From Pseudomonadota bacterium (GTDB taxonomy: Bacteria; Desulfobacterota; SM23-61): a stretch of 64,000 bases of DNA. The stretch lies in assembly GCA_018819135.1 (NCBI GenBank), contig JAHJQK010000083.1, forward strand, positions 1 through 64,000, written 5' to 3'. The notes under the pieces were generated by a model. It was not told the DNA's origin. It searched no databases and saw only the letters and a program-made list of their open reading frames with translations. The position numbers and the translations under genes are program-made. This document shows, in pieces, positions 25,235-33,719 of this stretch; the first letter of the stretch is position 1; the number at the start of each line of letters is the position of its first letter.

Positions 25235-26131
25235 TCAACCTCTTCCCACTTCTCTCTCTCCCTTCAAACGCGGGTCAAAAGCATCGCGCACCGCATCCCC
25301 CACAAAGTTGAAGGCCATGACCGCCAGGATGATGACGACTCCCGAAGAGATCGAAATCCAGGGGGCGTTCATAAGATAAGACTTTCCTTCATTGATAATG
25401 CTCCCCCAGGTAGGCGTGGGGGGCATGATCCCCAGCCCGAGAAAGCTCAGGCTGGCCTCGGTAATGATGGCTTGGGGGATCCAAAGGGTCGCCAGCACCA
25501 AGATCGGCGAAAATGTGTTGGGAAGAACATGGAAAACGATGATCTTCCACCGGCTCTGCCCCAAAGCCCGGGCCGCTTCGATAAAATCCGCCTCTTTGAT
25601 CGAAAGGGTAGTGCCGCGAACCAGGCGGGAGAAGCGGGGGACGGTCACGATGGAGATGGCGATGATGACGTTGTAGAGGTTCGACCCGAGCGCCGCACAG
25701 ATGGCCATGGCCAGCAGGAGGGCGGGAAAGGAGAGGAGGATATCCGTGATCCGCATGATCACCGTGTCCACAAGTTTTCCGAAAAATCCGGAAATGACCC
25801 CCAAGGTCACCCCGATCAGGGAACCGATGGCCACCGAAAATATACCCACCAAGAGCGATACCCGGCCGCCCCAAACAACCCGGCTCAGGACGTCCCGTCC
25901 AAAATTATCCGTGCCGAAAAGGTGTTCCGCACTCGGGGGCTTCAACCGATTGGGTAAATTTTGATGCAAGGGGTCATGGAGGGGTAGAAAGGGCACCAGG
26001 ACGGCAGTCAGGATGCTGATCACGATGACCACGGCCCCGAACAAAGCCAGGGGGTTCTGCTTCAAAAAGCGAAATATTACCTTGCCGATTCCCCTCTTCC
26101 TTTTTTGCTTTAAAATTTCTAGATTTTTCAT
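25235..26131 (-). CDS. ABC transporter permease, DppC type
   Basis: A 298-residue inner-membrane protein with about six helices. The N-terminal cytosolic tail is LKQKRKRGIGKVIFRFLKQN. HLFGTDNFGRDVLSRVVWGG is the signature start of DppC/OppC, and the EAA loop is EAARALGQSRWKIIVFHVLP. C-terminal AFNFVGDAVRDAFDPRLK is typical. It forms the channel with DppB. The last residues overlap nothing, and a repeat and the binding-protein gene follow. The gene is 9 bases after dppB. Confidence 0.92.
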   Translation of the reverse strand: MKNLEILKQKRKRGIGKVIFRFLKQNPLALFGAVVIVISILTAVLVPFLPLHDPLHQNLPNRLKPPSAEHLFGTDNFGRDVLSRVVWGGRVSLLVGIFSVAIGSLIGVTLGVISGFFGKLVDTVIMRITDILLSFPALLLAMAICAALGSNLYNVIIAISIVTVPRFSRLVRGTTLSIKEADFIEAARALGQSRWKIIVFHVLPNTFSPILVLATLWIPQAIITEASLSFLGLGIMPPTPTWGSIINEGKSYLMNAPWISISSGVVIILAVMAFNFVGDAVRDAFDPRLKGEREVGRG

Positions 26132-26140
26132 GGCGGCACC

Positions 26141-27079
26141 CTATAGTTTGATTCTTGGATCCAAGAAGCGGTAGATGATGTCCACCGTCAAATTCACAAA
26201 AATAACGGCGCAGGCGAAGATCAAGACGGTTCCTTGAACCTGGGGGTAGTCGCGGGCGAAGATGGCATCCATCAGTAATTTCCCCACTCCCATGCGGGCG
26301 AAGACGGTCTCGGTCAGAATGGCCCCTCCGAGCAGTTGACCCATGTAAAGGCCCACCACCGTGACGATGGGCAGGAGAGCATTCTTCAGGGCATGGCTCA
26401 GGATGACCGATTTTTCCGCCAAACCCTTGGCTCGGGCCGTCCGCACGTAATCCTGGCTCAGGACTTCCAGCATGCAGGAGCGAGTCAAGCGCATGATCAG
26501 CACGGCCATGCTGATTCCGATGGCGGAGGCGGGGAGAATGAGGTGATGGAGTAAACTCCGCCAGTTGGTTGTGTCGCCGACGCCGATGATGGGAAACCAT
26601 CCCAAATGGTAGGAGAAGACCCAGAGGATGAGGATCGCCAAAAAGAAAACAGGAATGGAGATCCCGGAAATGGAGGCGGCTCTCATGAAATAGTCGAGAA
26701 AAGTATTCCGGCGAACCGCTGATACAACCCCAATGGGGATGCCAAGAATGAGGGATATCAACACACCCGCCACAGCCAGCTGGATGGTGTAGGGGAGGGG
26801 GCGGAGCGTTTCGAGTAAGACGGGCTGCCCTGTGACCAGGGATCTTCCCATATCTCCCTGCATTAAATTGCGCATAAATTTGAAATATTGCAAATACAGA
26901 GGTTGGTCCAAGTCCAGACTTAACCTGAGCTCCCGGATGGAATCCGCGGTCGCATGGGGACCCAGGATGGCCAGAGCCGGATCCCCAGGGGTCAGATGAA
27001 TCAGGAAAAATACGATGGTCACCACCCCGAAAAGCGTTGGAATGACAGCCAAGATAGTTTTAAACAGATATCTGCCCAT
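26141..27079 (-). CDS. ABC transporter permease, DppB type
   Basis: A 312-residue inner-membrane protein starting with the typical LFKTILAVIPTLFGVVTIVF helix and FFLIHLTPGDPA. It has the EAA-loop motif DYVRTARAKGLAEKSVILSH and the C-terminal YPQVQGTVLIFACAVIFVNL, then VDIIYRFLDPRIKL. It is the partner of DppC and the first gene of the transporter block on this strand. The VOC gene upstream ends about 57 bases before it. Confidence 0.92.
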   Translation of the reverse strand: MGRYLFKTILAVIPTLFGVVTIVFFLIHLTPGDPALAILGPHATADSIRELRLSLDLDQPLYLQYFKFMRNLMQGDMGRSLVTGQPVLLETLRPLPYTIQLAVAGVLISLILGIPIGVVSAVRRNTFLDYFMRAASISGISIPVFFLAILILWVFSYHLGWFPIIGVGDTTNWRSLLHHLILPASAIGISMAVLIMRLTRSCMLEVLSQDYVRTARAKGLAEKSVILSHALKNALLPIVTVVGLYMGQLLGGAILTETVFARMGVGKLLMDAIFARDYPQVQGTVLIFACAVIFVNLTVDIIYRFLDPRIKL

Positions 27080-27135
27080 GTAAATTTCTCCCTCCGCTTA
27101 TCTTCTCGGAATAAACCTTTTAAAGTGAACCTTGC

Positions 27136-27624
27136 TCAATCATACTTAACCCCCACTTGGGGATCATAACCCGGCGGATGCTGGATGAGCTTCAGAATGA
27201 TCCCGCCCGTTTGGGTCTTTTCCGTATAAGCCAGGCCGCCCCCCCCCACAAACCTATCTTGCCGCAAGATGTCGATGCCCTTCTGGGAAAATTTTTCCAG
27301 GGTGGTTTCGAGATCGTCCACTTTAAAGGCCAGGTGATAGAGCCCCTCCCCCCTTTCCTCGAGAAACTCCGCAAAGATCTTCTCCCCTTCTTGGTACTCG
27401 ATCAATTGAAGCTGGACGGGGCCTTGCATGGACATCGCAACTCGCACGTGATAAAAGGCCTTCTTTCCGCGGACAAGGGCTGAAGGGTGTTTCGAGGCGC
27501 GAATTCGAAAGGGCCCGAGGCCGAGAGAGGTCAGATATTCAACCGTCTTATCCAGATCCTTCACCACCACCCCCACTTCAAAAATCCCGGCCTCCTTTCC
27601 CTCCAGCAGTTTATTTTTTGGCAT
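27136..27624 (-). CDS. VOC/glyoxalase superfamily protein, paralogue 2
   Basis: 162 residues, closely similar to the protein at 16800-17288 throughout: it shares the start MPxNKxLEGKE, VGVVVKDLDKTVEYLTSLGL, and the unusual RFVGGGGLAY segment followed by GGIILKLIQHPP. In the metal-ligand region, GEGLYHLAFKVDDLE has Tyr-His where paralogue 1 has His-His, and the C-terminal Glu candidate is Lys here (ILKLIQ versus IMEVVQ). So the metal site or reaction may differ between the two. The start has AAAGGAG about 8 bases upstream. It lies 21 bases after the ThDP enzyme gene and probably in the same message. Confidence 0.82.
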   Translation of the reverse strand: MPKNKLLEGKEAGIFEVGVVVKDLDKTVEYLTSLGLGPFRIRASKHPSALVRGKKAFYHVRVAMSMQGPVQLQLIEYQEGEKIFAEFLEERGEGLYHLAFKVDDLETTLEKFSQKGIDILRQDRFVGGGGLAYTEKTQTGGIILKLIQHPPGYDPQVGVKYD

Positions 27625-27645
27625 TTACTCGTTCTCCTTTTTTGA

Positions 27646-29358
27646 TCATGGTCTGTAAACATCCCCCGTTTTCAAGGCTAGCGTCGGGTCCATTTTGACC
27701 TTCCAGAGGAGACTTGCTTCGGTCACTGGGCTTAACCTTGCCTGGGTCATGACGTTGACACAGGCCGGTTTGCCCGAAGCAAACGCCCTCTCTAGGGCGG
27801 GTTTGATCTCCGAAGGATCCTCCACCAGCTCTCCATAACCACCTAGAGCTTCCACTACCCGATCGTAACGCACCGGGCCGAGCCTGGAACCCACGACTCG
27901 ATCATGGCCATAGACCTCCCGCTGATTATGGAGGATCATTCCCCAGGCCTGGTCATTCCCGATGACGGAAACAATCGGAATATTATGGCGGACCGCCGTA
28001 TCGAATTCCATGGCATTAAGGCCGAAGCTTCCGTCTCCGTTGACAATCAGAACCCTACGGTTTGGAAAAGCGACCTTTGCCCCGATTGCATGGGGAATAC
28101 CGCTGCCGAGATTTCCGAAAGGTCCGTTATCCACTGTGTGCCCCGGTTTGGCTGCGCCCAATGTCGTCCGGACCCAGAACTTGATATCCCCGCCATCAAA
28201 GACGACCATGTCATCCTTGCCCAAAAAGTCCGTGATCTCTCGGGCCAAGCGGAGAGGATGGATGGGCCTCTCATTTGACTTCCATCCTTCTTCCCAGGTC
28301 TTTTTCTTCTCCAGCTGCCTCTTCCGCAATCTTTCTGCCCATTCCCGGGTCCGGAAAGGGCCTTTCTTTTCCGCCTGTTCCGTAAGCTGGCTCAAGACAT
28401 ATTTGGGGCTGCCCACGATTCCCAATTCGATCTTTCGGTTGTACCCGATGGCAAGGGAATGATTTTCAACTTGGATAATGGCGGCGTTGGAATTGAAGAC
28501 CTGCCCGTACTGGAGTCGGCTATTTAACACTACATTGAGAAGTAAGGCGACATCGCATTCGCTCAGCAATTCGGCTGCCCCATTAATTCTTCCGTTAGGC
28601 TCTCCGTAACAGTCGGGATGGCTGTCGGGAATTATGCCCCGGGCCGTCTCCTGGGTGAAGATCGGGATATGGGTGACTTCGGCTAATCGGAGCAGTTCTT
28701 CTTCCGCTCGGGTGTACCACGCCCCATTGCCCACGATCATGGCAGGGCGCGAGGCTTTTTGCAGCATTTCCGCTGCTTTCTCCACCAGCCGTGGGTCACC
28801 GTAAGGCTGGGAATCTGTTCGGTATTCCAGGGGGAAGTGAATTTGTTCTTCCTCCATCTTTTGCATCATAAGATCAATGGGGATATTGACGCTCACCGGG
28901 CCGTAGGGAAAGGTGAGGGCATGCCTGAAAGCCATGGAGAGATATTCGGGAATCCGTTTGGTCTCAGCAACAAACCAAGCCCGCTTGGTTACAGCTTCGG
29001 CGGTGCGGACTTGATCCATTTCCTGGAGCGCCCCCATCTCCAGGCGGCTGAGTTCGCTGTGTCCGCTGATAGCCACAACGGGTGTCTGGGCCAGCTCGGC
29101 AGCCTTTAGCCCAGTAATGGCATTAGTGTGGCCCGGTCCTGCCGTAAAGGCACAGACCCCAGCAGAACGAGTGACTCTGGCCCAGCCATCAGCCATGAAC
29201 GCTGCTCCCTGTTCGTGCCGGGTGTCAATAATCCGGATGTTGTGATCCAAGCAGGCATTATAGATGGGATTGATGTGTCCCCCAGAAAGGCTGAAGAGGT
29301 AAGTTACCCCTTCTTTCTTCAGCATACGGACGACCATTTCCCCGCCGTCAATCATCAT
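27646..29358 (-). CDS. ThDP-dependent enzyme of the acetolactate synthase / benzoylformate decarboxylase superfamily
   Basis: A 570-residue cytosolic enzyme with the three-domain layout. In the N-terminal PYR domain the catalytic glutamate is E49 in TRHEQGAAFMADGWAR. The middle domain has PAMIVGNGAWYTRAEEELLR. The C-terminal PP domain carries the ThDP/Mg motif GDGSFGLNAMEFDTAVRHN through to GNDQAWG. Overall it is closest in look to acetolactate synthase large subunit-like proteins, but no regulatory subunit gene is present, so a catabolic ligase or decarboxylase role (oxalyl-CoA, 2-hydroxyacyl or sulfo-type) is more likely than amino acid synthesis. GGAGGGGG lies just before the ATG. It is between SDR genes and a VOC gene. 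Confidence 0.85.
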   Translation of the reverse strand: MMIDGGEMVVRMLKKEGVTYLFSLSGGHINPIYNACLDHNIRIIDTRHEQGAAFMADGWARVTRSAGVCAFTAGPGHTNAITGLKAAELAQTPVVAISGHSELSRLEMGALQEMDQVRTAEAVTKRAWFVAETKRIPEYLSMAFRHALTFPYGPVSVNIPIDLMMQKMEEEQIHFPLEYRTDSQPYGDPRLVEKAAEMLQKASRPAMIVGNGAWYTRAEEELLRLAEVTHIPIFTQETARGIIPDSHPDCYGEPNGRINGAAELLSECDVALLLNVVLNSRLQYGQVFNSNAAIIQVENHSLAIGYNRKIELGIVGSPKYVLSQLTEQAEKKGPFRTREWAERLRKRQLEKKKTWEEGWKSNERPIHPLRLAREITDFLGKDDMVVFDGGDIKFWVRTTLGAAKPGHTVDNGPFGNLGSGIPHAIGAKVAFPNRRVLIVNGDGSFGLNAMEFDTAVRHNIPIVSVIGNDQAWGMILHNQREVYGHDRVVGSRLGPVRYDRVVEALGGYGELVEDPSEIKPALERAFASGKPACVNVMTQARLSPVTEASLLWKVKMDPTLALKTGDVYRP

Positions 29359-29476
29359 GGTTCCCCCTCCTTAACCCGAAAGTTGTTGTCCGAACGGACT
29401 GGTTTGGCAGAAACAAAGTTCCGGTTCTTTCGGGACTTAAAAACCTTTTCCTATCGAATGATTAGAAATATTTATC

Positions 29477-30277
29477 TCAAGCAAAGTACCAGCCTCCGTT
29501 TATATCCAGAGTGACCCCGGTAATGTAGGAGGCTTGATCCGACGCCAGGAAGGCGCAAGCATTGGCCATCTCTTCCGGTTCAGCAGGACGGTTCAACGGC
29601 ACGTTGCTCAATATTTGGCTTCGCTTCGCTTCATCCAGGCTTTCCCAGTGGGCTTTAAACCATTCCGATAACGTCATCCCCGGGGCAATGGCGTTGCAAG
29701 TGACCTGCCGGGGCCCCAGTTCCTTGGCGCATTGTTTGGTAAACCCGATCAACCCGGCCTTGGACGTTACGTAAGCAATATCCGAAACATCGCTGCCGGC
29801 CCGGCCGGCCTTGGAGGAAATGTTAATGATCCGGCCCGATCCAGAGGCTATTAGGAGGGGGACGGCTGCCCGGGTACAGAGAAAGGTGCCCGTTAAATTT
29901 AAAGAAAGGACGCCAAGCCAATCCTCTGTTTCGATTTCCGCTATTTTCCTTATCAAATGATCGGTCAACCCGGTCCGTTGGGCTCGGACACCCCGGATAC
30001 TTGTGCCCGCGTTATTTACCAGAATATGAAGGCCGCCCCCGGCTTCGAGCGCCTTGAACATTCGTTTTACTGAAGGTTCATCCGTAATGTCCGCATGTAA
30101 ACCCTGCGCGGCCAATCCGTCTTCCTTTAACTTCTTCACCGCCGCGTCCAGGGATTCGCCCTGCAGATCATTCAAGATCACATCTGCGCCCTCGACGGCC
30201 ATCTTCTTGGCAATGGCCAACCCAATCCCGCGCGCGGCCCCGGTTACCAGCGCTCGCTTATTCTGGAGAAGTTTCAT
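29477..30277 (-). CDS. Short-chain dehydrogenase/reductase (SDR)
   Basis: 266 residues from the ATG at 30277, with GGAGG 6 bases upstream; the Met six codons earlier is not used. The cofactor motif is TGAARGIG, N-N-A-G is in ILVNNAGTSIRG, the catalytic Ser in NISSKAG and Y-x-x-x-K in YVTSKAG. The C-terminus SYITGVTLDINGGWYFA is typical. It carries a longer loop after NNAG (about residues 95-115) than the two neighbouring SDRs. It is the last of three SDR genes in a row and lies upstream of the ThDP enzyme. Confidence 0.88.
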   Translation of the reverse strand: MKLLQNKRALVTGAARGIGLAIAKKMAVEGADVILNDLQGESLDAAVKKLKEDGLAAQGLHADITDEPSVKRMFKALEAGGGLHILVNNAGTSIRGVRAQRTGLTDHLIRKIAEIETEDWLGVLSLNLTGTFLCTRAAVPLLIASGSGRIINISSKAGRAGSDVSDIAYVTSKAGLIGFTKQCAKELGPRQVTCNAIAPGMTLSEWFKAHWESLDEAKRSQILSNVPLNRPAEPEEMANACAFLASDQASYITGVTLDINGGWYFA

Positions 30278-30395
30278 GGATATCCTCCGCCCCAAAGAGT
30301 TTCATTGATCACCCTGTTTTTCAAAATGTTCGGAAGTGAGTCGGCCTCCGAAAGAAATTTTTTCTATCCTGATTCCGGCGATAGGCGAAGCCGGC

Positions 30396-31157
30396 TTAGT
30401 ACATCCCCAGTCCTCCGTTCACATCGATGGTGGCCCCGGTGATGAAGCCGGCGGCATCGGAAATCAGGAAGAGGATGGCTCCGGCGACATCTTCCGGAGT
30501 CCCCAGACGGCCCAAAGGGGTCCGTCGGGCAAACTCGGCGTTGACCTCCGGGGGAACATCGCGAATAATCGGCGTGTCGATCCTCCCAGGGGTGACGGCG
30601 TTCACCGTAATCCCGTATTTCCCCAGTTCCCCGGCCAAAGATTTCGTCAAGCCAATGACCCCCGCCTTGGCGGCCGTATAGTGGGAACCGGCCACCTGGC
30701 CGCCGCTCCGGGCAGCCTGCGAGGATATATTGACGATCCTGCCCCACCCGTTGAGGATCATGTGGGGGACGATCTCGTGGCAGCAGTAGAAATACCCATT
30801 CAAATCCACGTCGATGACCCGTTCCCATTCCTCCACGCCCATTTCCCAGAGGTTGCGTTTCTTGCCCTGGTGCTTGGGGGAGATCCCGGCATTATTCACC
30901 AGAATGTCAATCCGGCCGAAGGTAGAAAGAGTTTTCCGGGCCAGCTCCTTTACCTGGGAAAGGTTGGCGATGTCGGTCTGCACGGCCAGGGCTTTCCCCC
31001 CCTCGGAAACGAGGCTTTCTTCCAGCTTTTTGGCTCCTTCCCAGTTAACATCGCTGATGACCACGTTTGCCCCTTCCTGGGCCAGGGCCCGGATGGTAGC
31101 CATGCCGATTCCGCCGGCGCCTCCCGTTACGATAGCAACTTTTCTTTCCAGTCCCAT
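30396..31157 (-). CDS. Short-chain dehydrogenase/reductase (SDR, FabG-like)
   Basis: A 253-residue classical SDR. The cofactor motif is TGGAGGIGMATIRAL, an aspartate after beta-2 (ISDVNWEG) points to NAD, and NNAGISPKHQG follows. The catalytic Ser is in NISSQAAR and Y-x-x-x-K in YTAAKAG. The C-terminus GFITGATIDVNGGLGMY is normal. It oxidises a hydroxyl group in the imported substrate or an intermediate (inference). The start has GGAGG 8 bases upstream. The next SDR gene upstream ends 25 bases away, so they are co-transcribed. Confidence 0.9.
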   Translation of the reverse strand: MGLERKVAIVTGGAGGIGMATIRALAQEGANVVISDVNWEGAKKLEESLVSEGGKALAVQTDIANLSQVKELARKTLSTFGRIDILVNNAGISPKHQGKKRNLWEMGVEEWERVIDVDLNGYFYCCHEIVPHMILNGWGRIVNISSQAARSGGQVAGSHYTAAKAGVIGLTKSLAGELGKYGITVNAVTPGRIDTPIIRDVPPEVNAEFARRTPLGRLGTPEDVAGAILFLISDAAGFITGATIDVNGGLGMY

Positions 31158-31181
31158 TGCCGAACCTCCATTTTTTGCTTT

Positions 31182-31952
31182 TCAGGACACCAACCAGCCG
31201 CCGTTGACATCGATGGTGACCCCCGAGACATAGCTGGCATCATCGGAGGCCAAAAACAGGATCACCGAAGCCTGTTCCTCCACGGTGGAGAGCCTCCGCA
31301 GGGGGATGGCCTGAATGACGGCCTGCCTCTCCGCCTCGGTTTTTCGCTCCATCCAGAGCTTTTCCACCCGCGGGCTGGAAAGGGCCAGGCCGGGGGCGAT
31401 GGCGTTGGCGGTAATACCGAAGGGCCCCAAATCTTTGGCCAGTTGGCGGGTCAGTCCCATCACCCCCGCCTTGGCGCTGCTGTACTGGATGCCGGTCAGC
31501 TCCCCCCCGTACCTTCCGGCTTTCGAGGACAGGTTTATGATCCGACCGCTTTTTTGTTGCTTCATGTAGGGGGCAACGGCCCGGGAGCAGATAAAGGTTC
31601 CTTTTAAGTTCGTGTCCACAACTCTGTCCCAGATTTCATCCGTAATTTCTTCCAGTTTATTCGGCAGGTTGAAGCCTCCCCCGGCATTATTGACCAGGAT
31701 GTCGATCCGGCCGAAGGCTTCCGCGGTTTTCTGGACCATGGCATTCACCTGCGCCGTATTGGACACATCCACTTCAAACCATAAGGATTTGCGTCCTAAT
31801 GCGATAATATCCTGGGAAACCTTCTTTACTCCTTCGGCGTTGATGTCGCAGACGGCCACATGGGCTCCCTCGCGGGCGAAACGCATGGCCGTGCCCTGGC
31901 CGATTCCTTGGGCCGCCCCGGTGACGACGGCCACTTTGTCTTTCAGTCTCAT
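31182..31952 (-). CDS. Short-chain dehydrogenase/reductase (SDR)
   Basis: A 256-residue classical SDR with the cofactor motif TGAAQGIGQGTAM, Asp after beta-2 (VCDINAEG) favouring NAD, NNAGGGFNLPNK, a catalytic Ser in NLSSKAGRYGG and Y-x-x-x-K in YSSAKAG. The end is SYVSGVTIDVNGGWLVS. It shares the variable-region pattern RPA/RRLSTVEEQA and DASY-SGVT-D-NGGW with the SDR at 29477, so those two may be recent relatives. AGGAGG is 11 bases before the ATG. It is 15 bases after the VOC gene on the same strand. Confidence 0.9.
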   Translation of the reverse strand: MRLKDKVAVVTGAAQGIGQGTAMRFAREGAHVAVCDINAEGVKKVSQDIIALGRKSLWFEVDVSNTAQVNAMVQKTAEAFGRIDILVNNAGGGFNLPNKLEEITDEIWDRVVDTNLKGTFICSRAVAPYMKQQKSGRIINLSSKAGRYGGELTGIQYSSAKAGVMGLTRQLAKDLGPFGITANAIAPGLALSSPRVEKLWMERKTEAERQAVIQAIPLRRLSTVEEQASVILFLASDDASYVSGVTIDVNGGWLVS

Positions 31953-31967
31953 ATCGTCGTGAACCTC

Positions 31968-32372
31968 CTATATGGCCAGGGGTTTCTCTCTCTGGATGAG
32001 TTCAATGACATCCTCATCCGGTCCTTTCACGAAAGCGATCCGGGTGCCTGGCATCGCCTCCCGGGGCTCGACAAAAAAGTCCGCCCCTTTGGCCTTCATC
32101 TCCTGCACCGTCTTTTCCAGGTCATCGACCACCAAGCCAAAGTGTCCCAGGCCTCTTTGGGGCCAGAGTTTTTCCCTTCCCGGGGGTTCGGGCAGGCTCT
32201 CTTCCTTTCCCACGCCGGACAGGTTGAGGACGGTGCCGCCCAGGTTCAGCCGGATCAAAGAAACTCCTCCGACGGCATCGCGGGCGAAGACCCGGGCGCC
32301 GAAGATCCTTTCGTAGTACTCAACCGCTTTGTCCAAATCCCGGCATTTTATATGAACATGATCAAATTTCAT
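31968..32372 (-). CDS. VOC/glyoxalase family protein, small type
   Basis: 134 residues, two VOC modules: residues 1-60 (KFDHVHIKCRDLDKAVEYYE) and 70-130 (GLGHFGLVVDDLEKTVQEMK). Candidate metal ligands are His5/His7, His in GLGHFGL, and Glu in EDVIELIQRE, a complete set, so it may be an active metalloenzyme. It is unrelated in sequence to the two MPxNKxLEGKE paralogues. AGGAGG is 4-5 bases before the ATG. It heads the SDR-SDR-SDR-ThDP-VOC run of genes on this strand. Confidence 0.82.
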   Translation of the reverse strand: MKFDHVHIKCRDLDKAVEYYERIFGARVFARDAVGGVSLIRLNLGGTVLNLSGVGKEESLPEPPGREKLWPQRGLGHFGLVVDDLEKTVQEMKAKGADFFVEPREAMPGTRIAFVKGPDEDVIELIQREKPLAI

Positions 32373-32406
32373 CTTTCCTCCTTCCTTGGCGAAATTTTAT
32401 TCCCAG

Positions 32407-32616
32407 CTAGGCAGGAACGATCAGAGCTTTAATCGCCTCTTTCCTCTGGCATGCCTGGAACCCTTCTTCGGCCTTCTCGATGCTGACCCGATGGCTGATG
32501 AGCGGCTTGATTTTTATCCGACCATAGGCCATCAGGGAGAGGGCTTTATCCCACAAGAGGGATAACGTTCCAAAAGAGCCACGGATAGTTTTCATTTCCC
32601 GCACTACATGGCTTTC
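32407..32616 (-). pseudogene. C-terminal remnant of an MDR alcohol dehydrogenase
   Basis: About 69 codons survive, starting V-V-R-E-M-K and reading TIRGSFGTLSLLWDKALSLM, then KIKPLISHRVSIEKAEEGF, the end of an MDR dehydrogenase. It aligns with the last fifth of the intact genes but is clearly more diverged from them than the 40-kb remnant is, so it came from a third paralogue. The zinc and NAD-binding domains are gone. It lies directly downstream of the intact copy at 32643-33707, as expected if two tandem genes recombined or one eroded. Confidence 0.8.
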
Positions 32617-32642
32617 ACGTTACCCTCCCGCGCTTCTATGGT

Positions 32643-33707
32643 TTAAGAGAATCCACTGCTATCAGGGAAAAGGATTACTTTCATGGCCTTTTTCTCCAGG
32701 CAGGCCCGAAATCCCTGGTCCGCTTTCTCCAGGGGCAACCGGTGGGTGATGAGGGGAGCGAGCCGGATTTTTCCCGAGGCCATTAAATGCAGGGCCCGGC
32801 TCCACGCGAGCCTGGAACCGCCAAATACTCCCCGGATCGCCTTCATCTCCCTTACCAGCCTGCGGGTGACATCCACGGAAATATTCTCCGGATAGATGCC
32901 CACCGCCACCAGGACTCCGCCCTTGCGCACCATGTCCAGCCCCTGGTTGAAAGCCCGGGCCGACCCGCTCACTTCGAAGACCTTTGCCGCTCCCAGACCT
33001 CCGGTCATGTCCTTCACCTTTTCCACCGGGTCTTCTTTTTCTACGTCGATCGTTTCGTCCGCTCCCAGAGTCCGGGCTAAGGATAGGCGGGATTGATCCT
33101 GGGTAAGCCCGGTGACCACCACCGGGAAGGCTCCCGCGGCTTTGGCTCCCTGGGCCAGGGTCAAGGCGATCGGGCCGGCTCCCAGAACGACAACGCAGTC
33201 GCCCGGAAAAATTTCCACCTGGTCCAGGGCGTTGAGGGCTACGGCCGTCGGCTCGCTCATCGCCGCTTCCTCGAAGGAAACCCCCTCGGGGATCCGGTGG
33301 AGCAGCGAGCCATGGCACAGCACATATTCGGCCATCGCTCCTTTTTTTTCGATCCCGATCCTACCCAGGCCCAGACGCTGATCGCAAAGGGTCATCTTGC
33401 CGGTCAGACAATAGACGCACCTCCCGCAGGTCAGGCCGGTCTCGCTGGTTACCCGGTCGCCCCGGTGGAAACCGGAAACCCGGCTTCCCGTTTCGACTAC
33501 TTCGCCGGCAAACTCATGGCCCAGAACCATCGGCAGGCATTTCTTCAGGTGCTCGAAGCCCCCCGCCCATTCGTAGATGTGGGCATCCGAACCGCAGATG
33601 CCCACGGCCTTCACGCGGATGAATACTTCCTCCGGTCCAACGGTGGGGACCGGAATATCTCCCAGCCTGATCCCCGGCTGGGGTTCTGCCTTTACGACCG
33701 CCTTCAT
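32643..33707 (-). CDS. Zinc-dependent MDR alcohol dehydrogenase, copy B
   Basis: 354 residues, strongly similar to copy A at 22443-23513. Catalytic zinc ligands are in AVGICGSDAHIYEW and GHEFAGEVVE. The structural zinc cysteines are in GLTCGRCVYCLTGKMTLCD. The NAD motif is VVVLGAGPIALTLAQ, and the C-terminus is HRLPLEKADQGFRACLEKKA. It oxidises a secondary alcohol or polyol. AAAGGAGGA is 5-6 bases before the ATG; the gene follows the E2 stop by 12 bases. It is therefore the last gene of an E1alpha-E1beta-E2-ADH operon, a layout matching oxidation of a diol followed by cleavage of the resulting hydroxyketone. Confidence 0.9.
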   Translation of the reverse strand: MKAVVKAEPQPGIRLGDIPVPTVGPEEVFIRVKAVGICGSDAHIYEWAGGFEHLKKCLPMVLGHEFAGEVVETGSRVSGFHRGDRVTSETGLTCGRCVYCLTGKMTLCDQRLGLGRIGIEKKGAMAEYVLCHGSLLHRIPEGVSFEEAAMSEPTAVALNALDQVEIFPGDCVVVLGAGPIALTLAQGAKAAGAFPVVVTGLTQDQSRLSLARTLGADETIDVEKEDPVEKVKDMTGGLGAAKVFEVSGSARAFNQGLDMVRKGGVLVAVGIYPENISVDVTRRLVREMKAIRGVFGGSRLAWSRALHLMASGKIRLAPLITHRLPLEKADQGFRACLEKKAMKVILFPDSSGFS

Positions 33708-33719
33708 CGAGTCCTCCTT

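Noticed and set aside
30336-31607. A 423-codon open frame antisense to two SDR genes
   Set aside because: It is a shadow: the SDR frames have all catalytic motifs and good ribosome binding sites, while this one has none and is Gly/Pro/His-rich.
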